Source: Clostridia bacterium
Lineage (GTDB): Bacteria > Bacillota > Clostridia > Oscillospirales > CAG-272
NCBI GenBank assembly: GCA_017503325.1
Contig: JAFVTI010000034.1
Span: 50,827 to 114,826, forward strand
DNA length: 64,000 nucleotides
Direction: 5' to 3'
The position numbers and the translations under genes are program-made. Position 1 is the stretch's first letter, and every line of letters starts with the position of its first letter. The notes beneath the pieces were generated by a model, which worked only from the letters and a program-made list of their open reading frames with translations, had not been told where the DNA came from and searched no databases. Below are positions 16,271 through 23,984 of the stretch, piece after piece.

Positions 16271-17356
16271 TTATTCGTCAAGCAGAAGATCGACCATGGC
16301 AAGTGCTGCCGCAGCCTCCACAACGGGTACTGCGCGGGGCACAATGCAGGGGTCGTGTCTGCCCTTGATTTGCAGCTTGGTATTTTCCATGCGGGAGCAG
16401 CTGATGCTGTCCTGTTCCTTGGCGATCGAGGGCGTGGGCTTGATGGCCACCGTGAACAGAATGGGCATGCCATAAGTCATGCCGCCAAGTATGCCTCCTG
16501 CGAAATTGGTGGCGGTATAGATATCGGAGCCGTATGGCAGGATCAGGATGGGATCGTTATTCTCCGAGCCGCGCATTTCGGCAACGGCAAAGCCTGCGCC
16601 AAACGAAATGCCCTTGACTGCAGGAATGCCCCACACAGCCTCGGAGATGGCACTTTCCACCGAGCGGAACATGTGCTCGCCAAGGCCCGCGGGCACGCCC
16701 ACGATCTTGCATTCGATCGTGCCGCCCACCGAGTCGCCATCGGCGCGCGCGTCCGCAATGATTTGCTTCATCTGCTCGCCTGCTGCCATGTCAAGCACGG
16801 GAAAATCGGGATCAGCATAAGCGTCAAACGTGCTGCCCACGGGATCGTAAGGCGTATCGCACACACCGCCGATACACAGCGCGTGCGCGCCGATGCGGAT
16901 GCCCTTGGTGGCAAGGTATTGCAGGCAGATGCCGCCCGCTACGCACATAAGTGCGGTCAAGCGTCCCGAAAAGTGTCCGCCGCCGCGCAGATCCACCGCG
17001 TCACCGTACTTCAGTCGCGCGGCAAGATCGGCGTGGCCGGGACGGGGAACGTCGAAATCATAGTCCTGTGAGCGGGTGTTGGTGTTGTAAATGACCGCCT
17101 CGATGGGCGAGCCGTCTGTATAAAGCAAGCCGTCCGCGCCCTGTGTCATGCCGCTTTTGAAGTGCGGCTGATCGGCTTCTTTGCGCGGGGTGGACCAAGC
17201 GTTCTGCCCGGGGGCGCGACGCGCAAGGAAGGCCTGCAGCACGGTCATGTCTACGGCAATGCCTGCGGGCAAACCCGAGAGCGTCATGGAGATCTCGGGG
17301 TCGTGCGAGCCGCCGCGGATGTCCAAGCGAATATTTTTTCCGTAAGGATGGGGCAT
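16271..17356 (-). CDS. aroC: Chorismate synthase (variant motifs)
   Basis: A 361-aa enzyme making chorismate from EPSP using reduced FMN. Conserved elements are the N-terminal YGKNIRLDIRGGSHDPEI with the catalytic His, RPGHADLAARLKYG with the second His, and the C-terminal RHDPCIVPRAVPVVEAAAALAMVD split signature. The canonical GGGRSSARET block is GGGHFSGRLT here, and GESHG is GGSHD, which mark a divergent clostridial branch. It lies 12 nt after aroA in the operon. Confidence 0.95.
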   Translation of the reverse strand: MPHPYGKNIRLDIRGGSHDPEISMTLSGLPAGIAVDMTVLQAFLARRAPGQNAWSTPRKEADQPHFKSGMTQGADGLLYTDGSPIEAVIYNTNTRSQDYDFDVPRPGHADLAARLKYGDAVDLRGGGHFSGRLTALMCVAGGICLQYLATKGIRIGAHALCIGGVCDTPYDPVGSTFDAYADPDFPVLDMAAGEQMKQIIADARADGDSVGGTIECKIVGVPAGLGEHMFRSVESAISEAVWGIPAVKGISFGAGFAVAEMRGSENNDPILILPYGSDIYTATNFAGGILGGMTYGMPILFTVAIKPTPSIAKEQDSISCSRMENTKLQIKGRHDPCIVPRAVPVVEAAAALAMVDLLLDE

Positions 17357-17368
17357 AAAAAGCTCCTT

Positions 17369-18628
17369 TCAGTGTGTTTGGCAGAGCAGGTCAAGCTGCT
17401 CCCAGAAGGTGGGGTAGGATTTGGCCACCGCCTGTGCGCCCTCGATGGTAACGGGGGCTTGGCAGCCAAGCGCGGCAACCGCAGCGGTCATGGCGATGCG
17501 GTGGTCACCGTATGCGTCCACAAAGCCGCCTGAAAGCGCGGGCTTGCCCACAATGACAAGACCGTCGTCGGTCTCTCGGACGTCTGCACCAAGAGCCGTC
17601 AGTACAGCCGTGGTGGTGGCAAGGCGGTCGGATTCCTTGATGCGAAGCCGTGCCGCCCCCGTAATGCGTGTCGTGCCCTCGGCTAAAGCGGCGGTTGCCG
17701 CGATCACGGGCACGAGATCGGGAATGTTTGCCGCGTTCAGGGCAATGCCGCGTAATGGTGCGGGCGTGACCGTGATTGCGTTTTCGCGCACCTCGATTTG
17801 TGCACCCATATCCGAAAGCACCGACAAGATGGCCTTATCTCCTTGGCCGGATGCGGTATCAAGACCGGTCACGGTCAAGGGGTGCTTGCCCACAGCACCC
17901 ATGCAAAGCCAGGGCGCTGCGCCCGACCAGTCGCCGCCCACGGTAAGCGTGCCGGGCGAGGTAAAGCGTGCGTGCGCGGGAATCGTCAGCACGCCGTCCT
18001 GCTCCCTGACCGCAATGCCAAAGGCGGCAAGGGCGGATAGCGTCATGTCAAGATAAGGGCGTGATTCGATCTTTCCGATCAAGCGGATGGTCGCGGGAGT
18101 ATCGAGATCAAGCAGCGGGAGCGCGAAGAGCAGACCGCTGACAAATTGCGAGGAAATACCCCCGACAATGGAAAAATCGTTGCCGGAAATTTTGCCCGAT
18201 ACCTCCAAAGGGTTTGAACCTTTTGGAGAGAGAGTCGCGCCGTGCTCCGAGAGCAGCGTATCAAGAGGCGAGAGCGGGCGCGCGGGCAGCCTGCCGTGCA
18301 GGTGCAGCTGTGCTTTTGTGCCCAGCGCACAGATCACGGGCAAAAGAAAGCGCAGGGTAGAGCCGGATTCGCCGCAATCCATGGTGGCGGTGTCCGGGAT
18401 ATTCTTTATGGGTGTGACGTCAAAGCCGTCTTGCGTGCGCTCGATGGATGCACCCATCGCGCAAAGGCAGGAGATGGTGGCGTCAATGTCGTCGTTGGAG
18501 GCCGCGCACACAATATGCGTGGGCATGTCTGCGAGGGCGGCGCAGATCAGGTATCTGTGCGCCTCGGACTTGGAAGGAAACGAGGGAAGCGTGCCGCGCG
18601 GTGCGGGGGTGTGAAGCGTTACTTGCAT
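17369..18628 (-). CDS. aroA: EPSP synthase (3-phosphoshikimate 1-carboxyvinyltransferase)
   Basis: A 419-aa enzyme joining PEP to shikimate 3-phosphate. Visible are FPSKSEAHRYLICAAL (substrate-binding Lys, Ser and Arg), MDCGESGSTLRFLLPVICAL, and ARLRIKESDRLATTTAVL. The start at 18628 (MQVTLHTP) has AGAGGTG upstream and lies 11 nt after aroB; a longer in-frame extension would run back into aroB. It has the short LPVICALG segment in place of the more usual PLLAALG. Length is normal. Confidence 0.96.
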   Translation of the reverse strand: MQVTLHTPAPRGTLPSFPSKSEAHRYLICAALADMPTHIVCAASNDDIDATISCLCAMGASIERTQDGFDVTPIKNIPDTATMDCGESGSTLRFLLPVICALGTKAQLHLHGRLPARPLSPLDTLLSEHGATLSPKGSNPLEVSGKISGNDFSIVGGISSQFVSGLLFALPLLDLDTPATIRLIGKIESRPYLDMTLSALAAFGIAVREQDGVLTIPAHARFTSPGTLTVGGDWSGAAPWLCMGAVGKHPLTVTGLDTASGQGDKAILSVLSDMGAQIEVRENAITVTPAPLRGIALNAANIPDLVPVIAATAALAEGTTRITGAARLRIKESDRLATTTAVLTALGADVRETDDGLVIVGKPALSGGFVDAYGDHRIAMTAAVAALGCQAPVTIEGAQAVAKSYPTFWEQLDLLCQTH

Positions 18629-18639
18629 AGCGCACCTCT

Positions 18640-19692
18640 TCAGGCAAGACCCTTGGCAAACCAAGTGCCAACGTCCGCAGCGGGAATTTTGCAAAGACGG
18701 CTGTCCCCGATGGCGTAAGGCACGACCAGCGTGATGCTGCCACCCGCGCGCTTTTTGTCGGAAAGCGCGGCCTTGGCCAACTCGTCTGCGCCGAAATCGC
18801 AGGAAACGGGCAAGCCGAGCTGCTTTGTCAAAGAGAGCAGCTCGTCAAGGTCAGCGGTAGGGCAAAGTCCCTGTGCCACGGCCGCACGCATGATGGTCAC
18901 GGTGCCGATTGCTACCGCAGAACCGTGCGAAATTTGGAAATTGGAGCATTTTTCAATCGCGTGCGCCACCGTATGCCCAAGGTTGAGCAGCTGGCGCATC
19001 CCGGTGTCAAATTCGTCCTTTTCCACCACGTCGCGCTTGTTTTGCACGCAGCGCGCGATGATCTGCTCGGATGCGGGCGAGATGCCGTCCTCCAGCATCG
19101 AGAAAAGCGCACGGTCGTTGATCACACCGTATTTGATCACCTCGGCGCAACTGTCCGCAAAGATCTCGGGCGGCAGAGACGAGAGCGTGTCGGGGTCACA
19201 GATCACAAGGCGGGGCTGATAGAATGCGCCCGCCAAATTTTTACCCGCGTCCAGATTGACCGCGGTCTTGCCGCCCACAGAGGAATCCACGCAGGCAAGC
19301 AGCGTGGTGGGAATTTGCACAAAGGGAATGCCGCGCAAATAGACCGAGGCGCAAAAGCCGCAAAGGTCGCCTACCACGCCGCCGCCAAGCGCAAACATGG
19401 CGTCGGTACGCGTGTATTTGTGCTCTGCCAGGTGCTCAAGCAAGGCACCCAGCGTACCAAGCGATTTGGAGCCCTCGCCGTGCGGCACCACGTACACCTC
19501 GGGCACAAAGCCGGCTGCCGTCAAGGAGGCGGACAACGCGTTTGCATACAGGGGTGCTACGTGATCGTCGGTCAGGATCAGCGCACGGCAGGGGGAGAGC
19601 ACCTCTTTTGTAAGCTCACCCGCGCGCGCAAACAGACCCTTGCCCACCAGCACGTCGTATTTTGTTGAAGCGTTTACTTGGATGGTGATCAT
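18640..19692 (-). CDS. aroB: 3-dehydroquinate synthase
   Basis: A 350-aa NAD- and metal-dependent enzyme. Signatures are GEGSKSLGTL, ALGGGVVGDLCGFCASVYLRG, QIPTTLLACVDSSVGGKTAVN and the metal-binding LNLGHTVAHAIEK. It overlaps tyrA by 4 nt, indicating coupled translation, and precedes aroA. Confidence 0.97.
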   Translation of the reverse strand: MITIQVNASTKYDVLVGKGLFARAGELTKEVLSPCRALILTDDHVAPLYANALSASLTAAGFVPEVYVVPHGEGSKSLGTLGALLEHLAEHKYTRTDAMFALGGGVVGDLCGFCASVYLRGIPFVQIPTTLLACVDSSVGGKTAVNLDAGKNLAGAFYQPRLVICDPDTLSSLPPEIFADSCAEVIKYGVINDRALFSMLEDGISPASEQIIARCVQNKRDVVEKDEFDTGMRQLLNLGHTVAHAIEKCSNFQISHGSAVAIGTVTIMRAAVAQGLCPTADLDELLSLTKQLGLPVSCDFGADELAKAALSDKKRAGGSITLVVPYAIGDSRLCKIPAADVGTWFAKGLA

Positions 19693-20540
19693 TTGCTCGT
19701 CTTCCTTCCGTCAATCTCTTCCTTAGCCACTCTGCCCTCGGCCAAAAGCTTTCGCAGGGTGTCTTTGTCTTTCGCCTCTATGGCGTCGCGGTATTCGGTC
19801 AGGGACGCGATCAAAGCGTCTATCTCATCAAGCAGGGGCTCGCTGTTTTGCAAAAAAAGCTCGCTCCACATATATTCGTTCAGCCATGCCACGCGGGTCA
19901 TATCCTTGTAGCTGCCTGCCGAAAAGCCCTTGTGCGCGCGAGCGGTGGGGCTTTTGACGTAGGCGTTGGATACCACGTGTGCAAGCTGCGAGGTAAAGGC
20001 GATCATGCGGTCGTGCTCCTTGGCGGTGCTGACTGTAATCGAGCCAAATCCCATAGGGGAAAGCGTGTCCTTGACGCGGCCCAAGAGGGCAATGTCCTCG
20101 TAGGTGGGGGGCACGATGACCATGGGCGCGCCCGCAAACATGTTGGCGCGTGTGTATTTGATGCCCGAATTGTGCGTGCCCGCCATGGGGTGGCCGCCCA
20201 CAAAGCAAAAGCCGTATTGCTTTGCCAGGGAAAATCCAACCTCACACACCTGCTCCTTGACGCCGCAAAGATCCATGAGGATACAGTCCTTGGAGAGCAA
20301 GGGGGCGATTTGCTGCATGTATGCAACAGAGGCATCGGGGTAGAGTGCGACCAAGACAAGGTCGCATTCGGGCAGCGTTGTCTCGTCCAAGGTGGCGTCG
20401 ATCATGCCCGAGAGCAGCGCGTAGCTTTGCGAGGTGGGGTCTTTGTCATAGCCCAGAACGCGGATTTCGGGCGCGTTTTGTTTATAAGCCTTGGCGGCAG
20501 ATCCGCCGATCAGTCCAAGGCCGCAGATTCCAACTGTCAT
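19689..20540 (-). CDS. tyrA: Prephenate dehydrogenase
   Basis: A 283-aa NAD-dependent enzyme committing prephenate to tyrosine. The Rossmann motif is ICGLGLIGGSAAKAY, with the active-site block GGHPMAGTHNSGI containing the catalytic His. No C-terminal ACT domain is present, so feedback control may rest on the operon attenuator and on AroF. It lies 15 nt after aroF. No pheA, trp genes or stand-alone chorismate mutase are in the window. Confidence 0.95.
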   Translation of the reverse strand: MTVGICGLGLIGGSAAKAYKQNAPEIRVLGYDKDPTSQSYALLSGMIDATLDETTLPECDLVLVALYPDASVAYMQQIAPLLSKDCILMDLCGVKEQVCEVGFSLAKQYGFCFVGGHPMAGTHNSGIKYTRANMFAGAPMVIVPPTYEDIALLGRVKDTLSPMGFGSITVSTAKEHDRMIAFTSQLAHVVSNAYVKSPTARAHKGFSAGSYKDMTRVAWLNEYMWSELFLQNSEPLLDEIDALIASLTEYRDAIEAKDKDTLRKLLAEGRVAKEEIDGRKTSK

Positions 20541-20555
20541 AAAGGGGCTCCTTGA

Positions 20556-21569
20556 TCAGTGCTCGATATCGGTAATGGCGTCCAGCACAAGGCGTACGTG
20601 ACGCATGGTCTTGTCAAATTGCTCGGGGGTCAGCGATTGCGCACCGTCGCACATGGCATGCACGGGATCGTTGTGCACCTCAATCATCAGTCCGTCCGCG
20701 CCTGCGGCAGCGGCAGCCAATGCCATGGGCTCAACAAGCTTTGCAGAGCCGGTTGCGTGGCTGGGGTCTACGATCACGGGTAGGTGAGAAAGCTCGTGCA
20801 GCACGGGCACGGCCGAGAGATCCAGCGTATTGCGCGTATAGGTCTCAAAGGTGCGGATGCCGCGTTCACAGAGAATCACGTTTTCATTGCCGCCTGCCAT
20901 GATGTATTCGGCAGACATGAGAAACTCCTTGAGCGTAGCCGCAAGACCGCGCTTGAGCAGGATTGTCTTTTGCGTTTTGCCAAGCTCCTTGAGCAGCTCA
21001 AAATTCTGCATGTTGCGCGCGCCCACCTGAATCACGTCCACCTCTTCAAACATGGGCAGGTGGTTTGCGTTCATGATTTCGGAAACAATGGGGAGTCCGG
21101 TCTCACGCTTTGCGTGCAGCAAGATCTCAATGCCGTCCGCCTTGAGTCCCTGGAAATCGTAAGGAGAGGTGCGGGGCTTGAAAGCACCGCCGCGCAGCAT
21201 GGTCGCACCGCTTTGCTTGACCGCACGTGCAATCTCTGCCACCTGCTCCTCGCTCTCCACCGAGCAAGGGCCTGCGATCACGGCAAAGTGGCCGTCACCC
21301 ACCAGGGTGTCGCCCGCACGGATGACGCTGTTGTCGGGGTGGAATTTTCTGTTGGCACTCTTGAAGGGCTCGCTGATCCGCTTGACCGTCTCCACGTAGG
21401 AAAGGCTGCCCAAAAGATCCTCGTCAATGCGTGTGGTATCGCCCACAAGACCCACGATGGTCTGGTATCGACCGGTCGAGAGGTGAACGGTCAGCCCCTG
21501 GGAGCGGATCCAGTCGGCAAGGCTTTGGATTTGTTGTTCGGTAGCACCCGGTTTCAAAACGGCAATCAT
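20556..21569 (-). CDS. aroF: DAHP synthase with N-terminal regulatory domain
   Basis: A 337-aa 3-deoxy-7-phosphoheptulonate synthase, the first step of the pathway. Residues about 1-70 form a ferredoxin-like domain, as in the Thermotoga/Listeria-type enzymes, where it mediates feedback inhibition by Tyr or Phe. The barrel contains [46 protein letters not shown] and [18 protein letters not shown] precedes the ATG. It is the first structural gene after the leader peptide and attenuator. Confidence 0.96.
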   Translation of the reverse strand: MIAVLKPGATEQQIQSLADWIRSQGLTVHLSTGRYQTIVGLVGDTTRIDEDLLGSLSYVETVKRISEPFKSANRKFHPDNSVIRAGDTLVGDGHFAVIAGPCSVESEEQVAEIARAVKQSGATMLRGGAFKPRTSPYDFQGLKADGIEILLHAKRETGLPIVSEIMNANHLPMFEEVDVIQVGARNMQNFELLKELGKTQKTILLKRGLAATLKEFLMSAEYIMAGGNENVILCERGIRTFETYTRNTLDLSAVPVLHELSHLPVIVDPSHATGSAKLVEPMALAAAAAGADGLMIEVHNDPVHAMCDGAQSLTPEQFDKTMRHVRLVLDAITDIEH

Positions 21570-21605
21570 GGTAAGAGTCCTCCTTGGAAATGGTCTGCAA
21601 GATCA

Positions 21606-21638
21606 GAAAATAAAAAATACCGCAGCTTTTACTGCGGC
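21606..21638 (-). terminator. Attenuator terminator of the aromatic operon
   Basis: On the minus strand CCGCAG-TAAAAG-CTGCGG is followed by TATTTTTTATTTT. It lies between the leader peptide and aroF, so it must be read through for expression of the operon. Confidence 0.85.
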
Positions 21639-21715
21639 GTGTCAGATTTTACATAAAAAACGAATGACATGGCAGCAAAAATCACCTTTATTATCCGGCG
21701 TAGGCGTAATAAAGG
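21627..21715 (-). promoter_or_regulatory. Pause hairpin and antiterminator of the aro attenuator
   Basis: The leader RNA can form a perfect 9-bp hairpin CCTTTATTA/TAATAAAGG (21685-21715) that spans the Tyr codons and the stop codon. Just downstream TTTTGCTGC (21672-21680 complement) can pair with GCAGTAAAA, the 5' arm and loop of the terminator (21627-21635), including one G-U pair. This pairing would prevent the terminator. A ribosome stalled at the Tyr codons leaves the antiterminator free; one at the stop codon would cover it. Confidence 0.7.
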
Positions 21716-21747
21716 AAGATATCGCTGTTTGCAAACGCGTGTTTCAT
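21691..21747 (-). CDS. Aromatic leader peptide (Phe/Tyr-rich)
   Basis: An 18-codon ORF with AAGGAG 7 nt before ATG encodes MKHAFANSDIFLYYAYAG. Five of the 18 residues are Phe or Tyr, with three Tyr among four consecutive codons at positions 13-16. It lies between the operon promoter and an intrinsic terminator in front of aroF. This is the classic layout of ribosome-mediated attenuation, here reading charged tRNA-Tyr (and perhaps tRNA-Phe). Its product would be regulatory only. It resembles the idea of pheL/trpL, not their sequences. Confidence 0.85.
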   Translation of the reverse strand: MKHAFANSDIFLYYAYAG

Positions 21748-21775
21748 GCAAATTCTCCTTATATTTTATACGATA

Positions 21776-21804
21776 AGTGTAGCACGCGCGGGGGCTTTTG
21801 TCAA
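21776..21804 (-). promoter_or_regulatory. Promoter of the aromatic operon
   Basis: Perfect TTGACA (21799-21804), 17-bp spacer, weaker TACACT (21776-21781). Transcription would start only about 20 nt before the leader-peptide start. It is back to back with the LytTR gene promoter. Confidence 0.7.
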
Positions 21805-21833
21805 GGGCGTTGGAGAAATTTCTTGCGTTTTTG

Positions 21834-21862
21834 TAGACAAAGCAAGCAATTTCTGTTATAAT
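21834..21862 (+). promoter_or_regulatory. Promoter of LytTR regulator gene
   Basis: TAGACA (21834-21839), 17-bp spacer, TATAAT (21857-21862), 64 nt before the start codon. Confidence 0.75.
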
Positions 21863-21926
21863 AAGACTATGGACAATCAAATTTTGAACGGATCATCCCA
21901 AAAAGAGATGGGAGCGGGAGGAATCT

Positions 21927-22625
21927 ATGTTTTATACCGCAATTTGTGACGACGAATCGGTCTTTTCCGAAAAGGCCAAGGCGTTGATCGACCAAATCCT
22001 TGACGAAAAGGGCATTACGCACCGTACCGATTGCTTTTCTTCCACCGATGAATTGCAGGCGGCCATGCGCAAGTGCGACTATGCGCTGCTGCTTCTGGAT
22101 ATCGTCATGGATAAGCAAACGGGGTTGGAGTTTGCCACCGAGCTGCGCCGTGCGGGCAGCCGCGTCAATATTATTTTTATGACCTCCAGTGCAGAGTTTG
22201 CCCTGGATGCATACGAGGTGTACCCCTTGACCTATCTTACCAAGCCGGTTGACCCCATCAAGCTGCGCAGAGCTTTGCAGATGTGCCTGGAAAAGATGGA
22301 AAAGCAGCCAGGACTTGTCATCAACGACCGCAAGCTTGGGCAGGTCATGGTGGAATACGACGACATTCTGTACCTGGAGAGTCAGAAGCACGATATCGTG
22401 GTGTACGCCCGCGACGGCCAGCAGTATACCTTTATGGGCAGCTTTGAGGCGTTTTGCGAAAAGCTGCCGACCGATATCTTTTTCCGTTGCCATCGCTCGT
22501 ACAGCGTCAATCTGCGGCATACCGGCCGTATCAGCAACCGTGAGTATACCATGCGCAACGGGGCCGTGATCCCCATCTCGCGCACGCAGTATAAGCTGGC
22601 GTGTGACAAATTTGCAGGACTTTAG
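21927..22625 (+). CDS. LytTR-family response regulator
   Basis: A 232-aa regulator. The receiver domain (about 1-120) has the acidic pocket CDDE (residues 7-10), phospho-acceptor Asp58 in LLLLDIVMD and the conserved YLTKPVD lysine. The C-terminal LytTR DNA-binding domain (about 135-230) shows ILYLESQKHDIVVY, FFRCHRSYSVNL and VIPISRTQY. No histidine kinase is adjacent, so it is an orphan here; its targets may be elsewhere or the divergent aromatic operon. GGGAGGA precedes the ATG. Its TAG stop coincides with the beginning of repeat copy B. Confidence 0.93.
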   Translation: MFYTAICDDESVFSEKAKALIDQILDEKGITHRTDCFSSTDELQAAMRKCDYALLLLDIVMDKQTGLEFATELRRAGSRVNIIFMTSSAEFALDAYEVYPLTYLTKPVDPIKLRRALQMCLEKMEKQPGLVINDRKLGQVMVEYDDILYLESQKHDIVVYARDGQQYTFMGSFEAFCEKLPTDIFFRCHRSYSVNLRHTGRISNREYTMRNGAVIPISRTQYKLACDKFAGL

Positions 22626-22778
22626 CGTGAAAGTTCACGTTATATTCCTTTATACGCAACCATTCACGCATAAACTTCACCTAAAAATGGGTCTCGGCCC
22701 ATTTTTGGAGCAAAGCTCCACGGTGAAGTTTCCATCACTATTTGAGCCGCCAAAGGCGGCATGGAGATTGACATGAGC
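22623..22778 (+). repeat. 156-bp hairpin repeat, copy B
   Basis: It is the second copy of the element at 15275-15430, in the opposite orientation. It begins at the TAG stop of the LytTR gene and ends with the ATGAGC start of mutY. It brings GGAG 6 nt before that start, so the repeat supplies the ribosome site and start codon. The only differences seen from copy A are one base near the left end and two near the right end. Confidence 0.9.
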
Positions 22779-23831
22779 TTGCCCAAATCAATGGTGCAGC
22801 CGCTGCTGATCTGGTATGCAGAGAACGCGCGAAAGCTGCCCTGGAGACAAGATATTACTCCGTATCGCGTATGGATTTCGGAGATCATGCTGCAGCAGAC
22901 GCGCGTGGAGGCGGTTAAGCCGTATTTTGAACGCTTTATGCGCGAGCTGCCTGACGTCAAGTCCTTGGCAGAGGTGCCCGAGGAGCGGTTGCTCAAGCTG
23001 TGGGAGGGGCTGGGATACTACAGCCGCGCCCGCAATCTGCAAAAGGCGGCAAGGCAGGTGTGCGCCGAGTACGGCGGGGAATTGCCCACAGACCCCGCGC
23101 AGCTGCAAAGGCTTTGCGGCATTGGCGCGTATACCGCAGGCGCGATTGCGTCGATCGCGTTTGGCCGCAGGGCCCCCGCGGTGGACGGCAACGTCATGCG
23201 CGTCTGGGCAAGACTGACGGCCGATGGGCGCGATATTCTGCAGCCCGCCGTGCAAAAAGATGCAAGAGAGGACGTGGCTGCCATCATTCCCGCAGATCAG
23301 GCAGGGGATTTTACCCAGGCAATGATCGAGCTTGGCGCAACCGTCTGCGTGCCCGCAGGGGAGGCAAAGTGCGGCGTGTGCCCCTTGCAGGCGTTTTGCA
23401 AGGCTTTGTCCGAGGGCATGGTGGACGAGCTGCCCGTCAGATCCAAGGCAAAGGCCCGCAAGCGCATCGATATGACCGTGCTTCTCATCCACGACGGCAA
23501 GCACGTGCTGCTGCATAAAAGACCGGACACGGGGCTTTTGGCGGGTATGTACGAGTTTTATCAGACCGAGGGTGTCATGGATGCGGCGATGGCCGCGCAG
23601 CACGCAGGCGAGATGGGATTTGAGGTGCAAGAGGTCAGCGAGCAAATTGCGGCAAAGCATATTTTTACGCACCTTGAATGGCACATGACGGGATATGCCG
23701 TGCGCGTGGCAAGCGTTGATACAGCGCCCGCGCATCTTTGTGCCGCCACAAAGGGAGAGATGGGCAGCACCTATCCCATTCCCGGTGCGCACCGTGTCTA
23801 TCGGGAAAGAGCAGAGCAATTATTGAATTGA
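22773..23831 (+). CDS. mutY: A/G-specific adenine DNA glycosylase
   Basis: A 352-aa base-excision repair enzyme that removes adenine opposite 8-oxoguanine. The helix-hairpin-helix block LCGIGAYTAGAIASIAFG and the downstream VDGNVMRV catalytic segment are present, then the 4Fe-4S cysteines CVPAGEAKCGVCPLQAFC (C-x6-C-x2-C-x5-C), and a C-terminal Nudix-like domain from about residue 225. I chose the ATG at 22773; an in-frame ATG at 22761 adds MEID. Both codons lie inside repeat copy B. Confidence 0.96.
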   Translation: MSLPKSMVQPLLIWYAENARKLPWRQDITPYRVWISEIMLQQTRVEAVKPYFERFMRELPDVKSLAEVPEERLLKLWEGLGYYSRARNLQKAARQVCAEYGGELPTDPAQLQRLCGIGAYTAGAIASIAFGRRAPAVDGNVMRVWARLTADGRDILQPAVQKDAREDVAAIIPADQAGDFTQAMIELGATVCVPAGEAKCGVCPLQAFCKALSEGMVDELPVRSKAKARKRIDMTVLLIHDGKHVLLHKRPDTGLLAGMYEFYQTEGVMDAAMAAQHAGEMGFEVQEVSEQIAAKHIFTHLEWHMTGYAVRVASVDTAPAHLCAATKGEMGSTYPIPGAHRVYRERAEQLLN

Positions 23832-23842
23832 TTGACAGTCAA

Positions 23843-23870
23843 GAACCGGACGGATTTCCGCCCGGTTTTT
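23843..23870 (+). terminator. Terminator after mutY
   Basis: AACCGG pairs with CCGGTT, with an inner CGGA/TCCG hairpin, followed by a T-run ending at 23870. Confidence 0.8.
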
Positions 23871-23902
23871 GCGTATAGCGAAACAAAATCAAAAAAGACA
23901 TG

Positions 23903-23931
23903 TTGCATTTGGTGTATTTGAGTGCTATAAT
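23903..23931 (+). promoter_or_regulatory. Promoter of beta-helix glycosidase gene
   Basis: TTGCAT (23903-23908), 17-bp spacer, TATAAT (23926-23931). Confidence 0.8.
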
Positions 23932-23984
23932 ATAGATATACTGTACGTTATGCCGTGAATTTTGAGAAGGTGAGGTGTTTCCTT

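Noticed and set aside
21869..21949. Short ORF starting at the transcription start of the LytTR gene
   Set aside because: It lacks a ribosome site and overlaps the real start; no leader function is evident.
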